Below are positions 17,239-26,547 of a DNA stretch of 64,000 nucleotides, piece after piece. Where the stretch lies: the NCBI GenBank assembly GCA_947493165.1, contig CANLPY010000001.1, positions 2,256,621 through 2,320,620 on the forward strand. Reading direction: 5' to 3'. The position numbers and the translations under genes are program-made. The first letter of the stretch is position 1. Every line of letters starts with the position of its first letter. The stretch comes from an uncultured Erythrobacter sp. (GTDB taxonomy: Bacteria; Pseudomonadota; Alphaproteobacteria; Sphingomonadales; Sphingomonadaceae). Under the pieces are notes generated by a model that saw only the letters and a list, made by a program, of their open reading frames with translations, did no database searches and was not told the DNA's origin.

Positions 17239-18049
17239 GTCCGGCTTCCTTTGAAGTGAGGAGATAGATGCGGTCTTGCAGCTCATCAGCGGACAGCACA
17301 CCGTATCCGATCGGGATCGGCCGTTTGGCCTCGCTGTCCCACAGGACCAAAGCGGGCGTTGCTTTGGTCTCAAGGCCCATCCGCTCTCTTTGATTGGTCT
17401 CGACCCTGTAGTCGGGGAAATGCCTTGACGGCCCGCCATCGGTTGAGATCGCGCGTATGGTGATCCCCCAGCGGCTGGCTACGCCTTTTACGATCGGGCT
17501 CATCACTTCGCAGGGGCCACAAGTGGCGCTAAAGAAATAGAATAGGCCATAACGCTCCGAGAGCCTGCCCATCACATTGTCGCGCTCGGCCGCGCGCACA
17601 TCCTGCCACTGCTTTTTGGCGACTGCTCCAACGGGGCGCTGCAACGTGTAGTCAAGTTCAGGATCCTGCCAGATGGCCCGCTGCCAGACGTCGGAGAAGA
17701 GCGAAGCACGATCGAGCTGCGCGCGCTGGAAGCGGATGTACGCTGCGACATTGTCTCTCGTCGGATAGAGGATCGCGCGCGCTTTCAACTCGCGCAGCTC
17801 GCTGGTAATTGCTTCCAATTCTTGGGCGGCTGGTATCGCCTCCTGCTCCGGTACTACCTCTTGCTGTGGCTCGTTTTTGGGGATCGGCTTGGCGCAATAG
17901 AACCAATAGCCGAGCTTGCGCTCCTGGCAGTAGAGCGTGTCTGCTGCAGTGCTTCTCTCGGTGCTCTCAACTCGCTGTGCGCTTGCTGGCGCTGCGCTCA
18001 CGACTGCCGAGATGAGGATTAGCGCAAGCCGTGATGCTACGCTCATCAT
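17228..18049 (-). CDS. traF: TraF, thioredoxin-like F-pilus assembly protein
   Basis: 273 aa with an N-terminal Sec signal (LALILISAVVSAAPASA). The C-terminal half has a thioredoxin fold with a CGPC active site (FFSATCGPCEVM, about residue 180). Many F TraF proteins lack the CxxC, so this one probably retains redox activity. It works with TraH and TraW in the periplasm during pilus assembly. ATGA overlap with traN upstream; 11-nt overlap with traH downstream. Confidence 0.86.
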   Translation of the reverse strand: MMSVASRLALILISAVVSAAPASAQRVESTERSTAADTLYCQERKLGYWFYCAKPIPKNEPQQEVVPEQEAIPAAQELEAITSELRELKARAILYPTRDNVAAYIRFQRAQLDRASLFSDVWQRAIWQDPELDYTLQRPVGAVAKKQWQDVRAAERDNVMGRLSERYGLFYFFSATCGPCEVMSPIVKGVASRWGITIRAISTDGGPSRHFPDYRVETNQRERMGLETKATPALVLWDSEAKRPIPIGYGVLSADELQDRIYLLTSKEAGHDY

Positions 18050-19767
18050 TGACCGCCCCTTGCGTAATAGTCGTCGATCTTTTGCTGGATGAGGATGCTC
18101 GTTTCGAGCTCATCGGGGAGGCGCGCCGCTTCGGTGAATTCGGCATAGACTTCGCTGAAATCCATGAGGCTCAAATCAAGCTGCGCAAACTCGTCGAGGG
18201 TAAATCCTTCGCACTGCTCGTGCTTGGGCTTGTCCCATGGTTTGGGGAGCTGTTTGCGGCCCTGTTCCTGCAAAATGCGCGAGAGCTTACTCTCAAAGCA
18301 GCAATAGGCTTTCTTCTTGGTCAGGCAGACACCAAGGAATTTCTTCGAACAATAGGTCCCGACATAGGCACAAAGCCCCTGCGCATCGCGTTCATGGAGC
18401 AGCACTTCCTCGCGGTCGCAGCCAAGCGCGACCAGCAAGCTGATGCCGGGGATCAGCGGGAAGCCTTTGCCCTTGCAGCAATTGAGCACGCCAAGGACTT
18501 TGGACGAGCAGGTGTTTCTGGTCCCGCGGAATAACGTTAGCGTATTGGGATCGAACTGCCCACGCGCCTCATCCATTGCATTGAGCGCGGTGACCGCATC
18601 TTTGAACTCATCATTGGGCGTGCGCTCAATGGTCTCGCAGCTTCCATCGATGCAATAGACATCGCCATCGCAGACAAATTGCTCAGAGTTCTCGGTTTCT
18701 GGAAGCGGGCATTCGTAGATGCGCTCCCAGGTCTCACAGGGAACCTCCTCTGTGATGCATTCTTCGCGCACAAAGCGGCAGGTGCCGAGCGCTTCGATCT
18801 CCGAGCAATCGCTTGCCGCTTCGCGCGATGTGCAAGTGTAGCTTCGCTCCCATTCCCAGCAGCTCTGGGTGACAGCCACTCCATCAACAATCCGGGTTCG
18901 CGGGCTCTCATCGGTGCAGATTTCCGCATCGAGTGTGCAATCTCCATCCTCCGCAAAAGGCTGGCACTGGGTTTCATCTGGAGCGGCGTCGACCGTGCTT
19001 TGCGTGGTGATCGCATAGGGCGTGTAGCGCGAGTCAGGCGCGTCGCAGGAAATCTCAGCGATAGGATCGCCCGGTTCAGAGCAGTAACGGTTAAAGCCGT
19101 TATCCCACCACTGCAGACATGGGCCTGGTCGATAGCCGGTGATGCGGCACAAGCCGCTGTTAAATGTAGAGCACCATGGGAGACCTTGTTGGATGCCAGT
19201 ATCGTTGCAGAGATAGTGCCATTGCTGGCGCTGGGTCACGCTTGCGACTAGCGGGACAGAGCATTGCCCCTGGGCTTGCTCGACCCGTGTGCCTGTGTTG
19301 CATGTTGCTGTGTAAGTGCCAGCGGACCCGGAGCCAGGCGGCAAGGGGACGCATTCGCCTTGACTGCCCGAGATCGACATACCGCTGGTGTAATCAAGCG
19401 GTGCTGTATTGATTGCCAAGCTGCGGGCAATCACCGCTTCAATATCATCGCTTTCAAACCGAGCGCGATTGGCCATGCTATCGCGCACCAATCGATGGCC
19501 TTGATGATTGCGCGATGCGGCCGTCGCCGTTCCCTCGATCTGGTCAGGATTGTCAGCAAGCCGCTCGAGATTTCGCACGGCGTTGCGGTCAAAATTGGGA
19601 AGCTCGGATGCGTTCGGCTCACTTTTGCTTGCAGCTTGCGCTTCACCGCGCAGGCTCTCGCCAAAGGCTTTGCCATCGCTTCTGGCCTCCTGCTGCTGAG
19701 CCGAGGCCGGAACCGCGAGCAAAGACAGAGCAAACAATAGCGCTTTCATGCCTTGGAGCCGGATCAC
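18046..19767 (-). CDS. traN: TraN, Cys-rich outer-membrane mating-pair protein
   Basis: 573 aa. GTG 19767 overlaps the trbC stop (GTGA); an ATG six codons in (19749) is an alternative start. A signal peptide (ALLFALSLLAVPASA) is followed by a cysteine-rich body with about 40 Cys, as expected for TraN, which contacts the recipient surface and stabilises the mating pair. DsbC, encoded in the same operon, probably shuffles its disulfides. The central Cys-rich section is the part that varies with recipient specificity in F-like plasmids. Confidence 0.86.
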   Translation of the reverse strand: MIRLQGMKALLFALSLLAVPASAQQQEARSDGKAFGESLRGEAQAASKSEPNASELPNFDRNAVRNLERLADNPDQIEGTATAASRNHQGHRLVRDSMANRARFESDDIEAVIARSLAINTAPLDYTSGMSISGSQGECVPLPPGSGSAGTYTATCNTGTRVEQAQGQCSVPLVASVTQRQQWHYLCNDTGIQQGLPWCSTFNSGLCRITGYRPGPCLQWWDNGFNRYCSEPGDPIAEISCDAPDSRYTPYAITTQSTVDAAPDETQCQPFAEDGDCTLDAEICTDESPRTRIVDGVAVTQSCWEWERSYTCTSREAASDCSEIEALGTCRFVREECITEEVPCETWERIYECPLPETENSEQFVCDGDVYCIDGSCETIERTPNDEFKDAVTALNAMDEARGQFDPNTLTLFRGTRNTCSSKVLGVLNCCKGKGFPLIPGISLLVALGCDREEVLLHERDAQGLCAYVGTYCSKKFLGVCLTKKKAYCCFESKLSRILQEQGRKQLPKPWDKPKHEQCEGFTLDEFAQLDLSLMDFSEVYAEFTEAARLPDELETSILIQQKIDDYYARGGQ

Positions 19768-20519
19768 ATCTGTTCTCCTTGTATGCGGCGGAGATGAAGG
19801 CGGGCGAGGCGAGCACCGGGACCGCTGCCACTGGCAAAGGTTTCGAGCACGTCTTCAACGCTGATATTGCCAGCCACGCGGTCATGGGGTGGCACGGCAT
19901 CGGTGCAGTCGAATCCATCGCAGGGCGCAAAGTCGCTGGCGACCATGACGAAGCTCGGTGCAGCTTCGATCTGAAAAGCGCGGAAAAGACGCGGATCGAT
20001 CCCGAGCGCGCCGGCTTCATCACCATCACTCCAAATTGCTGCAAGACGCTGCTTAAAGGCTTTGCTGTCGCCTTGAGGGAAACCTCGAAGGACAGTGATA
20101 CCGCCCGCTTTGGTCACGTCTCGCACCAGCGCTTTCAGCGAAGCTTCCGGCATGCCTAGCGAAGCAAAGGCGATGAATTTGGGTGTCTCAGTGAGGCTCG
20201 CCGCTTCTGCATCGGCTTGCGCGCGGATCATACCATCCAGATCAAGCGGGCCTCCATCCACTGCCGCCTGGGCTGTCGCGGCGTAGCCAGCGCGATTGTC
20301 ATTTGCCTCTTGCTGGGTTTGTTTGGCTTCTTGTGCCAAAATATCGGCTTTGGTGCGCACTGCGGTGGCGAGCGCTTCGGCGTCGTTCGTGTGTTCGCTT
20401 GCGCGCGCTCGGATTTCAGCAAGATCGAGTTCGGGTGAAGCATCCTGAGCTGATGCGACAGCTACAGTTGCAGCGATCGCAAGACTGGTGATGGCGAAAA
20501 GCGGGAAGCCATGTTTCAT
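19764..20519 (-). CDS. trbC: TrbC, F-type transfer protein
   Basis: 251 aa from ATG 20519, which overlaps the traU stop (ATGA); the open frame begins four codons earlier. Signal peptide (FAITSLAIAATVAVASA). After a helical region the domain around residues 125-240 contains FIAFASLGMPEASLKALV and GGITVLRGFPQGD, typical of the type-F TrbC family, which has a thioredoxin-like fold without a CxxC. Periplasmic pilus assembly factor. Lies between traU and traN as in the F plasmid. Confidence 0.86.
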   Translation of the reverse strand: MKHGFPLFAITSLAIAATVAVASAQDASPELDLAEIRARASEHTNDAEALATAVRTKADILAQEAKQTQQEANDNRAGYAATAQAAVDGGPLDLDGMIRAQADAEAASLTETPKFIAFASLGMPEASLKALVRDVTKAGGITVLRGFPQGDSKAFKQRLAAIWSDGDEAGALGIDPRLFRAFQIEAAPSFVMVASDFAPCDGFDCTDAVPPHDRVAGNISVEDVLETFASGSGPGARLARLHLRRIQGEQM

Positions 20520-21529
20520 AGCGCGCAGCAATTCCTTTTGCGCCAGACGAGATATCCCATGTCTTCGCCAATGGCGGGGATCATCTGTCCGGGGGATTGA
20601 AAGGTGGTTGAGGCCCCGATGGGAGGGCAGGCGTAGCGGCCTTTGGTTGCCGGATTAGGGTTGGTGGCTTGGAAGCGATATTGCTGCTTCCGCATCACAG
20701 GCATGAGGTATTTGCCGCAAAGCCCTTTGGAGCCCATCGTGCCCCATGAAACGAGCTGGCGGTGCAGCTTGTAAGCAAAGCGTGAAAGAACGAGCCGCGA
20801 GGCTTGCACATGACCGATCGAGGCAGAGACATTGCCATTCATCGGATACATTGAACCCTGGCAGCCCGCGCACCAGAACATTTCATCAAGCGGAAGATTG
20901 GCGGTCGAAGCCGCGCAGTCGGCAGCGCAGGCGGCTAGTGCGAGCGGATTGGCGAAGAGCACCGCTTCAGGGTTGATGATCGCGGTAAGCTCGCTGTCCT
21001 GCCACAGCGGATCAATCTCGGAGATGTAGAGAATGTCGATTGAGCCGGGTTCGAGGCACAGGAAATCAGCAACGATCTCCATCCAATAGATAAGAGGATA
21101 GGCGTACCAGTGGACGTGCCAGCTTGAATAGTACTGGCTTGCTCCGCCAACCGCAGACGGTCCGGAAATCGAGCGAAAGCCGATATCGAAGCCGGGATCG
21201 AGCTTCATCCCGCCCAGATTGACGAAGCACCATGGCTTCATGCTGACATCAGCAAGCCGGACAGGCTCCCAGAAACCCATGGCGATGCCGGGCCGGATAC
21301 CGCACAGGCAAACGGGCAGGTCGGGATTGTCGGGATCGGGCCGACTGCTAGGCCAGATTTCTAGCCCGCCCACCGAGATCGGGAACAGGCACGACCAACA
21401 AATATCGGTGATCGGATTGACGAATTGCCCGGTGCATTTGCCCGGCCCGGAATCAGCGGAAGCGGGCGAAGCGAAGGCCAACGACAACGAGGCGATCACG
21501 AGAGCCAGGAAAGCGCGGAAACCGCTCAT
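20516..21529 (-). CDS. traU: TraU, F-type transfer protein
   Basis: 337 aa with a signal peptide ending about residue 25 (SLSLAFASPASA). Many conserved cysteines (TDICWSCLFP, FLCLEPGS, CAADCAAS, FWCAGCQGS) match the TraU family, a periplasmic protein required for DNA transfer more than for pilus formation. ATGA overlap with traW upstream and 4-nt overlap with trbC downstream. The C-terminus ends in CCAL. Length is as usual for the family. Confidence 0.9.
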   Translation of the reverse strand: MSGFRAFLALVIASLSLAFASPASADSGPGKCTGQFVNPITDICWSCLFPISVGGLEIWPSSRPDPDNPDLPVCLCGIRPGIAMGFWEPVRLADVSMKPWCFVNLGGMKLDPGFDIGFRSISGPSAVGGASQYYSSWHVHWYAYPLIYWMEIVADFLCLEPGSIDILYISEIDPLWQDSELTAIINPEAVLFANPLALAACAADCAASTANLPLDEMFWCAGCQGSMYPMNGNVSASIGHVQASRLVLSRFAYKLHRQLVSWGTMGSKGLCGKYLMPVMRKQQYRFQATNPNPATKGRYACPPIGASTTFQSPGQMIPAIGEDMGYLVWRKRNCCAL

Positions 21530-22161
21530 GGCCGCACCTTCCGCACTGGCAAAGCGATCTCGCTTACCTCAAGTATGCGTCCTTGCTGACGCACTCGTGC
21601 TGGCACAGCTTTGATGTTGAACTTGGCCGTGAGTTTGCCGGCTTGATCGAAATAGAAGCGGCGTTGACGAGCTTTCATGAGTTCGAGCGGTGCGCCTTTG
21701 ACCAAGATCAGCTTGGCCTTTGAGTCTTGCTCAAGCGCCCATCGGATCTGCGCTGGATCATCGCCATCGAGGAACAGAAGGTCAGCGCGCAGCTTCACAC
21801 TGTCGAGCGGATTGACCCGCGTTCCGGCAGCATGGATGAGCTCGCCTTTTGCCCCGCGAATATCGGCAGCCAGCGTGATGGTTGGATCGAAGATCCAATT
21901 GCGGCTTTCATGCGCGCGGATGAGACCGGGAACAGGATCAGGCCGACTAACCCGCGCAATCGTCCGCCGCTTCAATTCCTGATTGAGCCGCGCGGTCTCG
22001 CCCGACTTCTCCATTGCCACAAGGCGCGAGTGGATTTGTTCGAGCAGGTCGCGCTCGACAATCGGAAAGAGCGCGCCGCGCTGACCGTAGTCGCGCGCTT
22101 CTGCCTGTGTCGGCAGGATGGCGAAAGAAAGCGCGATGAAAGACAGAGTGGCGCGCATCAC
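21526..22161 (-). CDS. traW: TraW, F-type pilus assembly protein
   Basis: 211 aa with a signal peptide (TLSFIALSFAILPTQAEA), then ARDYGQRGALFPIVERDLLE, characteristic of TraW N-termini. The central part (TITLAADIRGAKGELIHAAG; LLFLDGDDPAQIRWAL) also fits TraW, a periplasmic partner of TraF/TraH and TrbC. Some F-like systems fuse TraW with TrbC; here they are separate. Overlaps neighbours by 4 nt on both sides. Confidence 0.88.
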   Translation of the reverse strand: MMRATLSFIALSFAILPTQAEARDYGQRGALFPIVERDLLEQIHSRLVAMEKSGETARLNQELKRRTIARVSRPDPVPGLIRAHESRNWIFDPTITLAADIRGAKGELIHAAGTRVNPLDSVKLRADLLFLDGDDPAQIRWALEQDSKAKLILVKGAPLELMKARQRRFYFDQAGKLTAKFNIKAVPARVRQQGRILEVSEIALPVRKVRP

Positions 22162-22664
22162 AGGATGGCCCTCCCGCTGCCAGTGACCTGCCTGCCGCAG
22201 ACAAAACCTATTTCCGCATAGCGGCTATCAAGACCGCGCGGATGATCGGTTCCGGCGTAGAAACACCCTTCCGGGATCTCGCCTTGCGGCCCTTGCGTGA
22301 GCGCTATGCCGAGGCTGGTTCTGTCGAGACGCGTAGCAATGGGTTCGCCATTGATGAAGACTTGGTCGCCTTCATGGCTGACCATATCGCCGGGCATGCC
22401 CAGCACGCGCTTGCCGAACATTTGTGGTTCTTTGCCAAAATGGGTTTCGACGAGCTCGCTTTTTGGTGGCTCGAAGAAGATCAGACTGCCGCGCGTGATC
22501 GGTGTCTTCTTGTTTAACCAGAACGCCCAATTGGGCAGGCTTGGGCTCGCATTGATGAGGAAGGCGTGGCTCTTGCTAAAGGCATCGAGCGGTGCCCATG
22601 CGAATGGCAAGAGGATGAGGCCGGTCAGCAGCAACGGGCGCTTGAAGCGAAGAGGCAGATTCAT
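22158..22664 (-). CDS. TraF-type S26 signal peptidase
   Basis: 168 aa with one N-terminal membrane segment (PLLLTGLILLPFAWAPL). S26 family features: NASPSLP with the candidate nucleophile serine near residue 41, KRVLGMPGD with the catalytic lysine near residue 86, and a C-terminal DSRYAEIGFV box. In RP4 and related systems this TraF protease processes or cyclises the pilin; F itself lacks it but many F-type ICEs carry it. Named traF in RP4, so a symbol is withheld to avoid confusion with the thioredoxin-like TraF. Coupled to trbI and traW by 4-nt overlaps. Confidence 0.85.
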   Translation of the reverse strand: MNLPLRFKRPLLLTGLILLPFAWAPLDAFSKSHAFLINASPSLPNWAFWLNKKTPITRGSLIFFEPPKSELVETHFGKEPQMFGKRVLGMPGDMVSHEGDQVFINGEPIATRLDRTSLGIALTQGPQGEIPEGCFYAGTDHPRGLDSRYAEIGFVCGRQVTGSGRAIL

Positions 22665-23041
22665 GGCCGTTCTCCCGCTTTGAGCTTTTCAGCGATGCGC
22701 GCTTCGAGCTCGGGTGTTGCGTCCTCGGCCGCGCCTGCGAGCACAGCTTCGGCAACCAGAATGACGCGGCCATCGCGTCCCATATCGTCAACCGCGCTTT
22801 CCGCTGCTTTGAGGTAGGCAAGGCTTGCCGCCTGGACCGCCGCAGGATCCGCATCAGCGCGCGCGGCTTCTTCGACAAATGTCCCGATCGTCTCGGCAAG
22901 CCGGACTGTGACGATGCGTTGGACGGGTGGTTCGCTTGTGATCTCTCGCGTGATCCATACGCCCCAAAAAAAAGCGGCGATGCAGGCTGACATGACAAGC
23001 GCTTTGAGAAGGAGCGGGCGGGTTAGGTTTGCATCAGGCAT
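22661..23041 (-). CDS. trbI: TrbI-like F-type transfer protein
   Basis: 126 aa from ATG 23041, which overlaps the preceding gene by 8 nt; the frame is open 23 codons upstream but inside that gene. One N-terminal membrane helix (ALVMSACIAAFFWGVWI) and a periplasmic helical tail fit the short type-F TrbI family. F TrbI affects pilus retraction. Identification rests on size, topology and its position between traC and traW, as in F. Confidence 0.7.
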   Translation of the reverse strand: MPDANLTRPLLLKALVMSACIAAFFWGVWITREITSEPPVQRIVTVRLAETIGTFVEEAARADADPAAVQAASLAYLKAAESAVDDMGRDGRVILVAEAVLAGAAEDATPELEARIAEKLKAGERP

Positions 23042-23438
23042 GGGACACCTCGTCTTCATGGAGGCGGCGCTCAAGCCGACGCAGGAAACCTGGTATTCTA
23101 AAGAGGGCAAGCGTCCCCGCGATTATAAGGAAGGCGATCTGCAAATCCGATGCAAAGAGCCGCTGCGCTAGGGGTTCAGCGGTTCGGTAATGGTCAGCAA
23201 GATTGCCAAGCTGCGCGAACAGCGTGGTGAGATCCCAGCCTGCGAGCAGCAGAAAAACGAACAGCGGCAGGCCAAGCACCAGTAACAGAGTGCTGGCTGC
23301 GAAGATGACGCATTCGATCAGCACAAAGCAGCTGCCTTGAAAGAGCGCGAGCCAATTGAAGGAGCGCCGCGTACGCTGTGCCCATTTCGTCAGAGGCAAC
23401 GGTGTGCGATCGACAAGCGTGTTGGTTTCGAGCGTCAT
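23034..23438 (-). CDS. Unrecognised integral membrane protein of the tra operon
   Basis: 134 aa with two long hydrophobic segments (about residues 33-68, and 99-115 with IAFLIIAGTLALF) and a basic, then acidic, C-terminus. It lies between traC and trbI with a 4-nt and an 8-nt overlap, so it is certainly translated with the transfer genes. F has no counterpart at this position that I recognise. It may be an accessory inner-membrane component or an exclusion protein; this is inference from topology only. Confidence 0.65.
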   Translation of the reverse strand: MTLETNTLVDRTPLPLTKWAQRTRRSFNWLALFQGSCFVLIECVIFAASTLLLVLGLPLFVFLLLAGWDLTTLFAQLGNLADHYRTAEPLAQRLFASDLQIAFLIIAGTLALFRIPGFLRRLERRLHEDEVSHA

Positions 23439-25987
23439 TGGCTTTCTCCCGAAACGCCCGCGACCAAAGAGACTGCACGTTCCAGAGGCATGCCGCTTCC
23501 GACATGGCTCTGGATGGCCGCATAGGTTTCAGGATCAGAGGAGAAGATCGTGGCTGAGAGCGGGTCGAGCACCAGCCTTCCCACCGCTTCTGTCTCCGGG
23601 CCCTTCACATAGATCTCGCTATATTCGGTGCCCGAGCGCTTGAGGCTGCGGATCAGCGTCTCGGTCCGGTCGTCCATATCGAGCCGTGCTTCTTTGCGGA
23701 AATCGGCGATGGTCTCGGGCTTTTGCTGGAGCACGAGCATCCAGTCGCTGTTTTCAAGCGCGGCGCGCGCGCCATCCGATTTGTAATAGTCATTGAGAGA
23801 TTGGGTGGCGGTCGCGAGAGCGCCGCCATATTTGCGCGCTGTTCGAGCGTAAGTCTCGACAAACTCGCCCATCGACCCGCCTTTGAGCATGGCCCAGGCT
23901 TCATCGATGAGGAGCAGCTTCTTGGTCGCCCTCGAACTGCGCGTCATCGCCTGACCGGTCATGAACATGATCGCTGAGAGAACGACGCTCCTCAACTCCT
24001 CGCGGCTTGCGAGATCGCTCATCTCAAAGACGGTGAAATCATCTTCGAGCGCAAAGCTGGCTTTGCCCGAAAAGAACCCGGCATAGCTTCCGCCCTGGCA
24101 AAAGGGCGCGATCGCCGTGGCCAATTCCTTGCCCGCTTGGTTCTCGCTTAAATGAAGCGCGTGGGCGACATCATCCACGGCCCCGCCGCTCCCAAGTGCA
24201 TCCCATACATGGGTCACGGCCTGGTCGATCAGCCCGCGCTCGGTGTCCGACGGCGCAGCGCTTGGCCGTGCCATCTGGCCGATGATCGCTTTGATCATGG
24301 CGAAGCAATCGAGCCTGTAATCCTCGTCGATCTCGGCGCGCGCATCATCGACCATCGAAAAGGGATTGAGCGAGAAGCCCGAAGCGAGCGTAAACTCGAC
24401 AAAGCGACCGCCCTGCAGCTTTACTGAATGCTCAAAGCTGCGACCGTCATCAATCACCACAACCTTCGCGCCGGCACCGCGCAAAGCGGTGCAAAGTTCT
24501 TGGAGCAGCACCGACTTGCCCGAACCGGATTTACCGCAGATCGCGATATTGTGATTGCCCGCATTGTTCTCGAAGGGCGACCAGAAAAAGGGTTGGCCGC
24601 GCCTTCCAAGCAGCAAGAGATGCGGGATTTCTCCGCCAAGATACTCGCCTTGCATCGGCGCGATATTGGCAGCTGTCGTTGAGAGCATCGTCCGAAAGCG
24701 TTTGAGACGCGCCATGTCTTGAACAAGGCCGTCTGCAAGGCTCAGCGGGAACGCAGCGACCAGACCTTGCAATTGCAGGAAGCGTTCGTCGGCCAAATCC
24801 CATCCGGCCGCTTTGTAGATTGCCTTGATTGTGCGCTCATGCGCATCGCCTTCGCCAAGCGGGGAGATGGTGGTGACACCGTAGAAGAGTTTGACCAGTT
24901 TCTTGCCCGCTTGAAGCTCGGCCTGAACGTGTTTCCATTCGGCCGATTGCTGCGAGAGATTGGGGAGAAAGCGCGCGCTTTTCGTTTCAGAAAGGCTGGT
25001 TGTACGCATGAATTTATAGCCTGCGCGAGCGCTAGCAGCTTCCTGATCGGGATAGTGCAGGCACAGCATCGTGGCTGCAGGGCAAGGGAAGCGCAGTTTG
25101 TCGGTGAACATATCACCGATAAGGCGCGCACATTCCCACGGCGCCCAGCGTTCAGGTGTCGAACGCACGCCATAATGGCGAACGTCAAAGCGGTCGGGAT
25201 AGCATTCGCCCATTTGCGGCACGCCATCGCGGCTTCGCCCGGTTTCGCGAAAGCGCTCGGTGCGAAGGATCAACCGATCATCTTCGACTTCCAGTTCGAT
25301 ATCGCGTCGGATCGCTTGGGCATCGAGCGTGTCTTCGCGGTTCCAATATGTAGTCTCAGGCTCGCGCGCCGTGGTGGGCGATGTGAGTTCATCGATCAGC
25401 GCCAAGAGCCCAGCGGGCTCAAGCGGGGTTGACGAAAGGCCCAGCGAATTGAGCATGCCCATCAGGCCCTTGCGGCATTCGCTAAGCTCTGCGTCGCTCA
25501 CATTGCTTGGAACTGGCACGCCAAGCGAAATGATCAATCGTGTATGGCGGGCATGGAAAGGCGCGTGCTCGGAGCCAGATTGCCAGACAAGATCGTAAAG
25601 CCGGTCGGTGCGCGCTTTGGCTATCGCTTCATAGATGCCGCCTTGCTCGTAACGCGGAGCAAACCAGGGCGCGACAATCGAGCCGATGCGCGGGCTCGCG
25701 AAATTGAGCACTTGCAGGCATGCGCCCCGCGGCAGACTTTCAGAAAAGAACTGGCCCAGGATTTCGCCCGTGCGATCGTCGGCACCGATCAGCGGGGTTA
25801 CTTCAAGCGCAAAGCCTTTCGAATGGGCGTTGCGATAAAGCCCGGCGCCTTCATCGAAGACGCGGTAGGGTAGCCAGTCCGACAGCATTTCAAGCGAAAA
25901 ATGCGCCGCCGTTTGGTCGGCCTTTTTGGCATCGCCGAACAGGCCTGAAAGAAGCGCATCGCGCGCAGAGCTTAGTGAGAGGGTCAT
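23435..25987 (-). CDS. traC: TraC, VirB4-family T4SS ATPase
   Basis: 850 aa. Walker A GKSGSGKS lies near residue 480 and Walker B LLLIDEAWAML near residue 690. The N-terminal domain has the TraC signature region, starting with WLPYRVFDEGAGLY near residue 34. TraC powers pilin polymerisation at the inner membrane. Overlaps traV upstream and the small membrane protein gene downstream by 4 nt. Full length for the family; no frameshift seen. Confidence 0.93.
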   Translation of the reverse strand: MTLSLSSARDALLSGLFGDAKKADQTAAHFSLEMLSDWLPYRVFDEGAGLYRNAHSKGFALEVTPLIGADDRTGEILGQFFSESLPRGACLQVLNFASPRIGSIVAPWFAPRYEQGGIYEAIAKARTDRLYDLVWQSGSEHAPFHARHTRLIISLGVPVPSNVSDAELSECRKGLMGMLNSLGLSSTPLEPAGLLALIDELTSPTTAREPETTYWNREDTLDAQAIRRDIELEVEDDRLILRTERFRETGRSRDGVPQMGECYPDRFDVRHYGVRSTPERWAPWECARLIGDMFTDKLRFPCPAATMLCLHYPDQEAASARAGYKFMRTTSLSETKSARFLPNLSQQSAEWKHVQAELQAGKKLVKLFYGVTTISPLGEGDAHERTIKAIYKAAGWDLADERFLQLQGLVAAFPLSLADGLVQDMARLKRFRTMLSTTAANIAPMQGEYLGGEIPHLLLLGRRGQPFFWSPFENNAGNHNIAICGKSGSGKSVLLQELCTALRGAGAKVVVIDDGRSFEHSVKLQGGRFVEFTLASGFSLNPFSMVDDARAEIDEDYRLDCFAMIKAIIGQMARPSAAPSDTERGLIDQAVTHVWDALGSGGAVDDVAHALHLSENQAGKELATAIAPFCQGGSYAGFFSGKASFALEDDFTVFEMSDLASREELRSVVLSAIMFMTGQAMTRSSRATKKLLLIDEAWAMLKGGSMGEFVETYARTARKYGGALATATQSLNDYYKSDGARAALENSDWMLVLQQKPETIADFRKEARLDMDDRTETLIRSLKRSGTEYSEIYVKGPETEAVGRLVLDPLSATIFSSDPETYAAIQSHVGSGMPLERAVSLVAGVSGESQ

Positions 25988-26547
25988 AGCGTCTCTCCAT
26001 CATCTGTTGGCGATTGGGGCACCCGGCCTGGGGAGGGGGAAAGGCCGGGTGCCCCTGCGGCCGGCGCTTTCGCGCCGGGCAGCTCCGGAAAAGTCTGGGA
26101 GGGGATAACCAGAACGTCCGGGAGCTGCTGGGGGGTAAAACTGGAAGGTGGAGCAATGGGTTGCTGTTGCTGTGTGCCTTGGCTGGCACGGCCGAGCGCG
26201 CGAAGAACCTGGCCCGTTGAGAGTGGCGCCCGCCACTCCGAATGCGGCGGCTGAGGCAAAGGCACATGGACAATGCGCGCTTCATGCTCATGTCCGCTGG
26301 CGTCGCGCCGCGCAGCGACCACAATACGCAGCCTGCGGTCACTGCTTGGCGAGGCCACCTGAGTGACAGGTTCTTGAGGCAGGCTCGCCTTGGTCGCGGC
26401 ATCATCAATCGCCGATGTGGGCGCGCAGCTGCCACCCGGCGCGCGGCAAGCGAAATCACCGCTCACATTGCTGCCCAAGGTTGCGCAGCCACTGATTGTG
26501 ACAGCGAGCCCAGCAAGGATCGCAAGCTTGTAGGTGCGCGGACTCAT
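25984..26547 (-). CDS. traV: TraV, outer-membrane lipoprotein
   Basis: 187 aa. A lipoprotein signal (LAILAGLAVTISGCATLGSN) has a clear lipobox ending in Cys21. Further cysteines in FACRAPGGSCAP fit the TraV family, the VirB7-like subunit that forms the outer-membrane core complex with TraK and TraB. The rest is proline-rich. Position between dsbC and traC and ATGA overlaps on both sides support the call. Confidence 0.86.
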   Translation of the reverse strand: MSPRTYKLAILAGLAVTISGCATLGSNVSGDFACRAPGGSCAPTSAIDDAATKASLPQEPVTQVASPSSDRRLRIVVAARRDASGHEHEARIVHVPLPQPPHSEWRAPLSTGQVLRALGRASQGTQQQQPIAPPSSFTPQQLPDVLVIPSQTFPELPGAKAPAAGAPGLSPSPGRVPQSPTDDGETL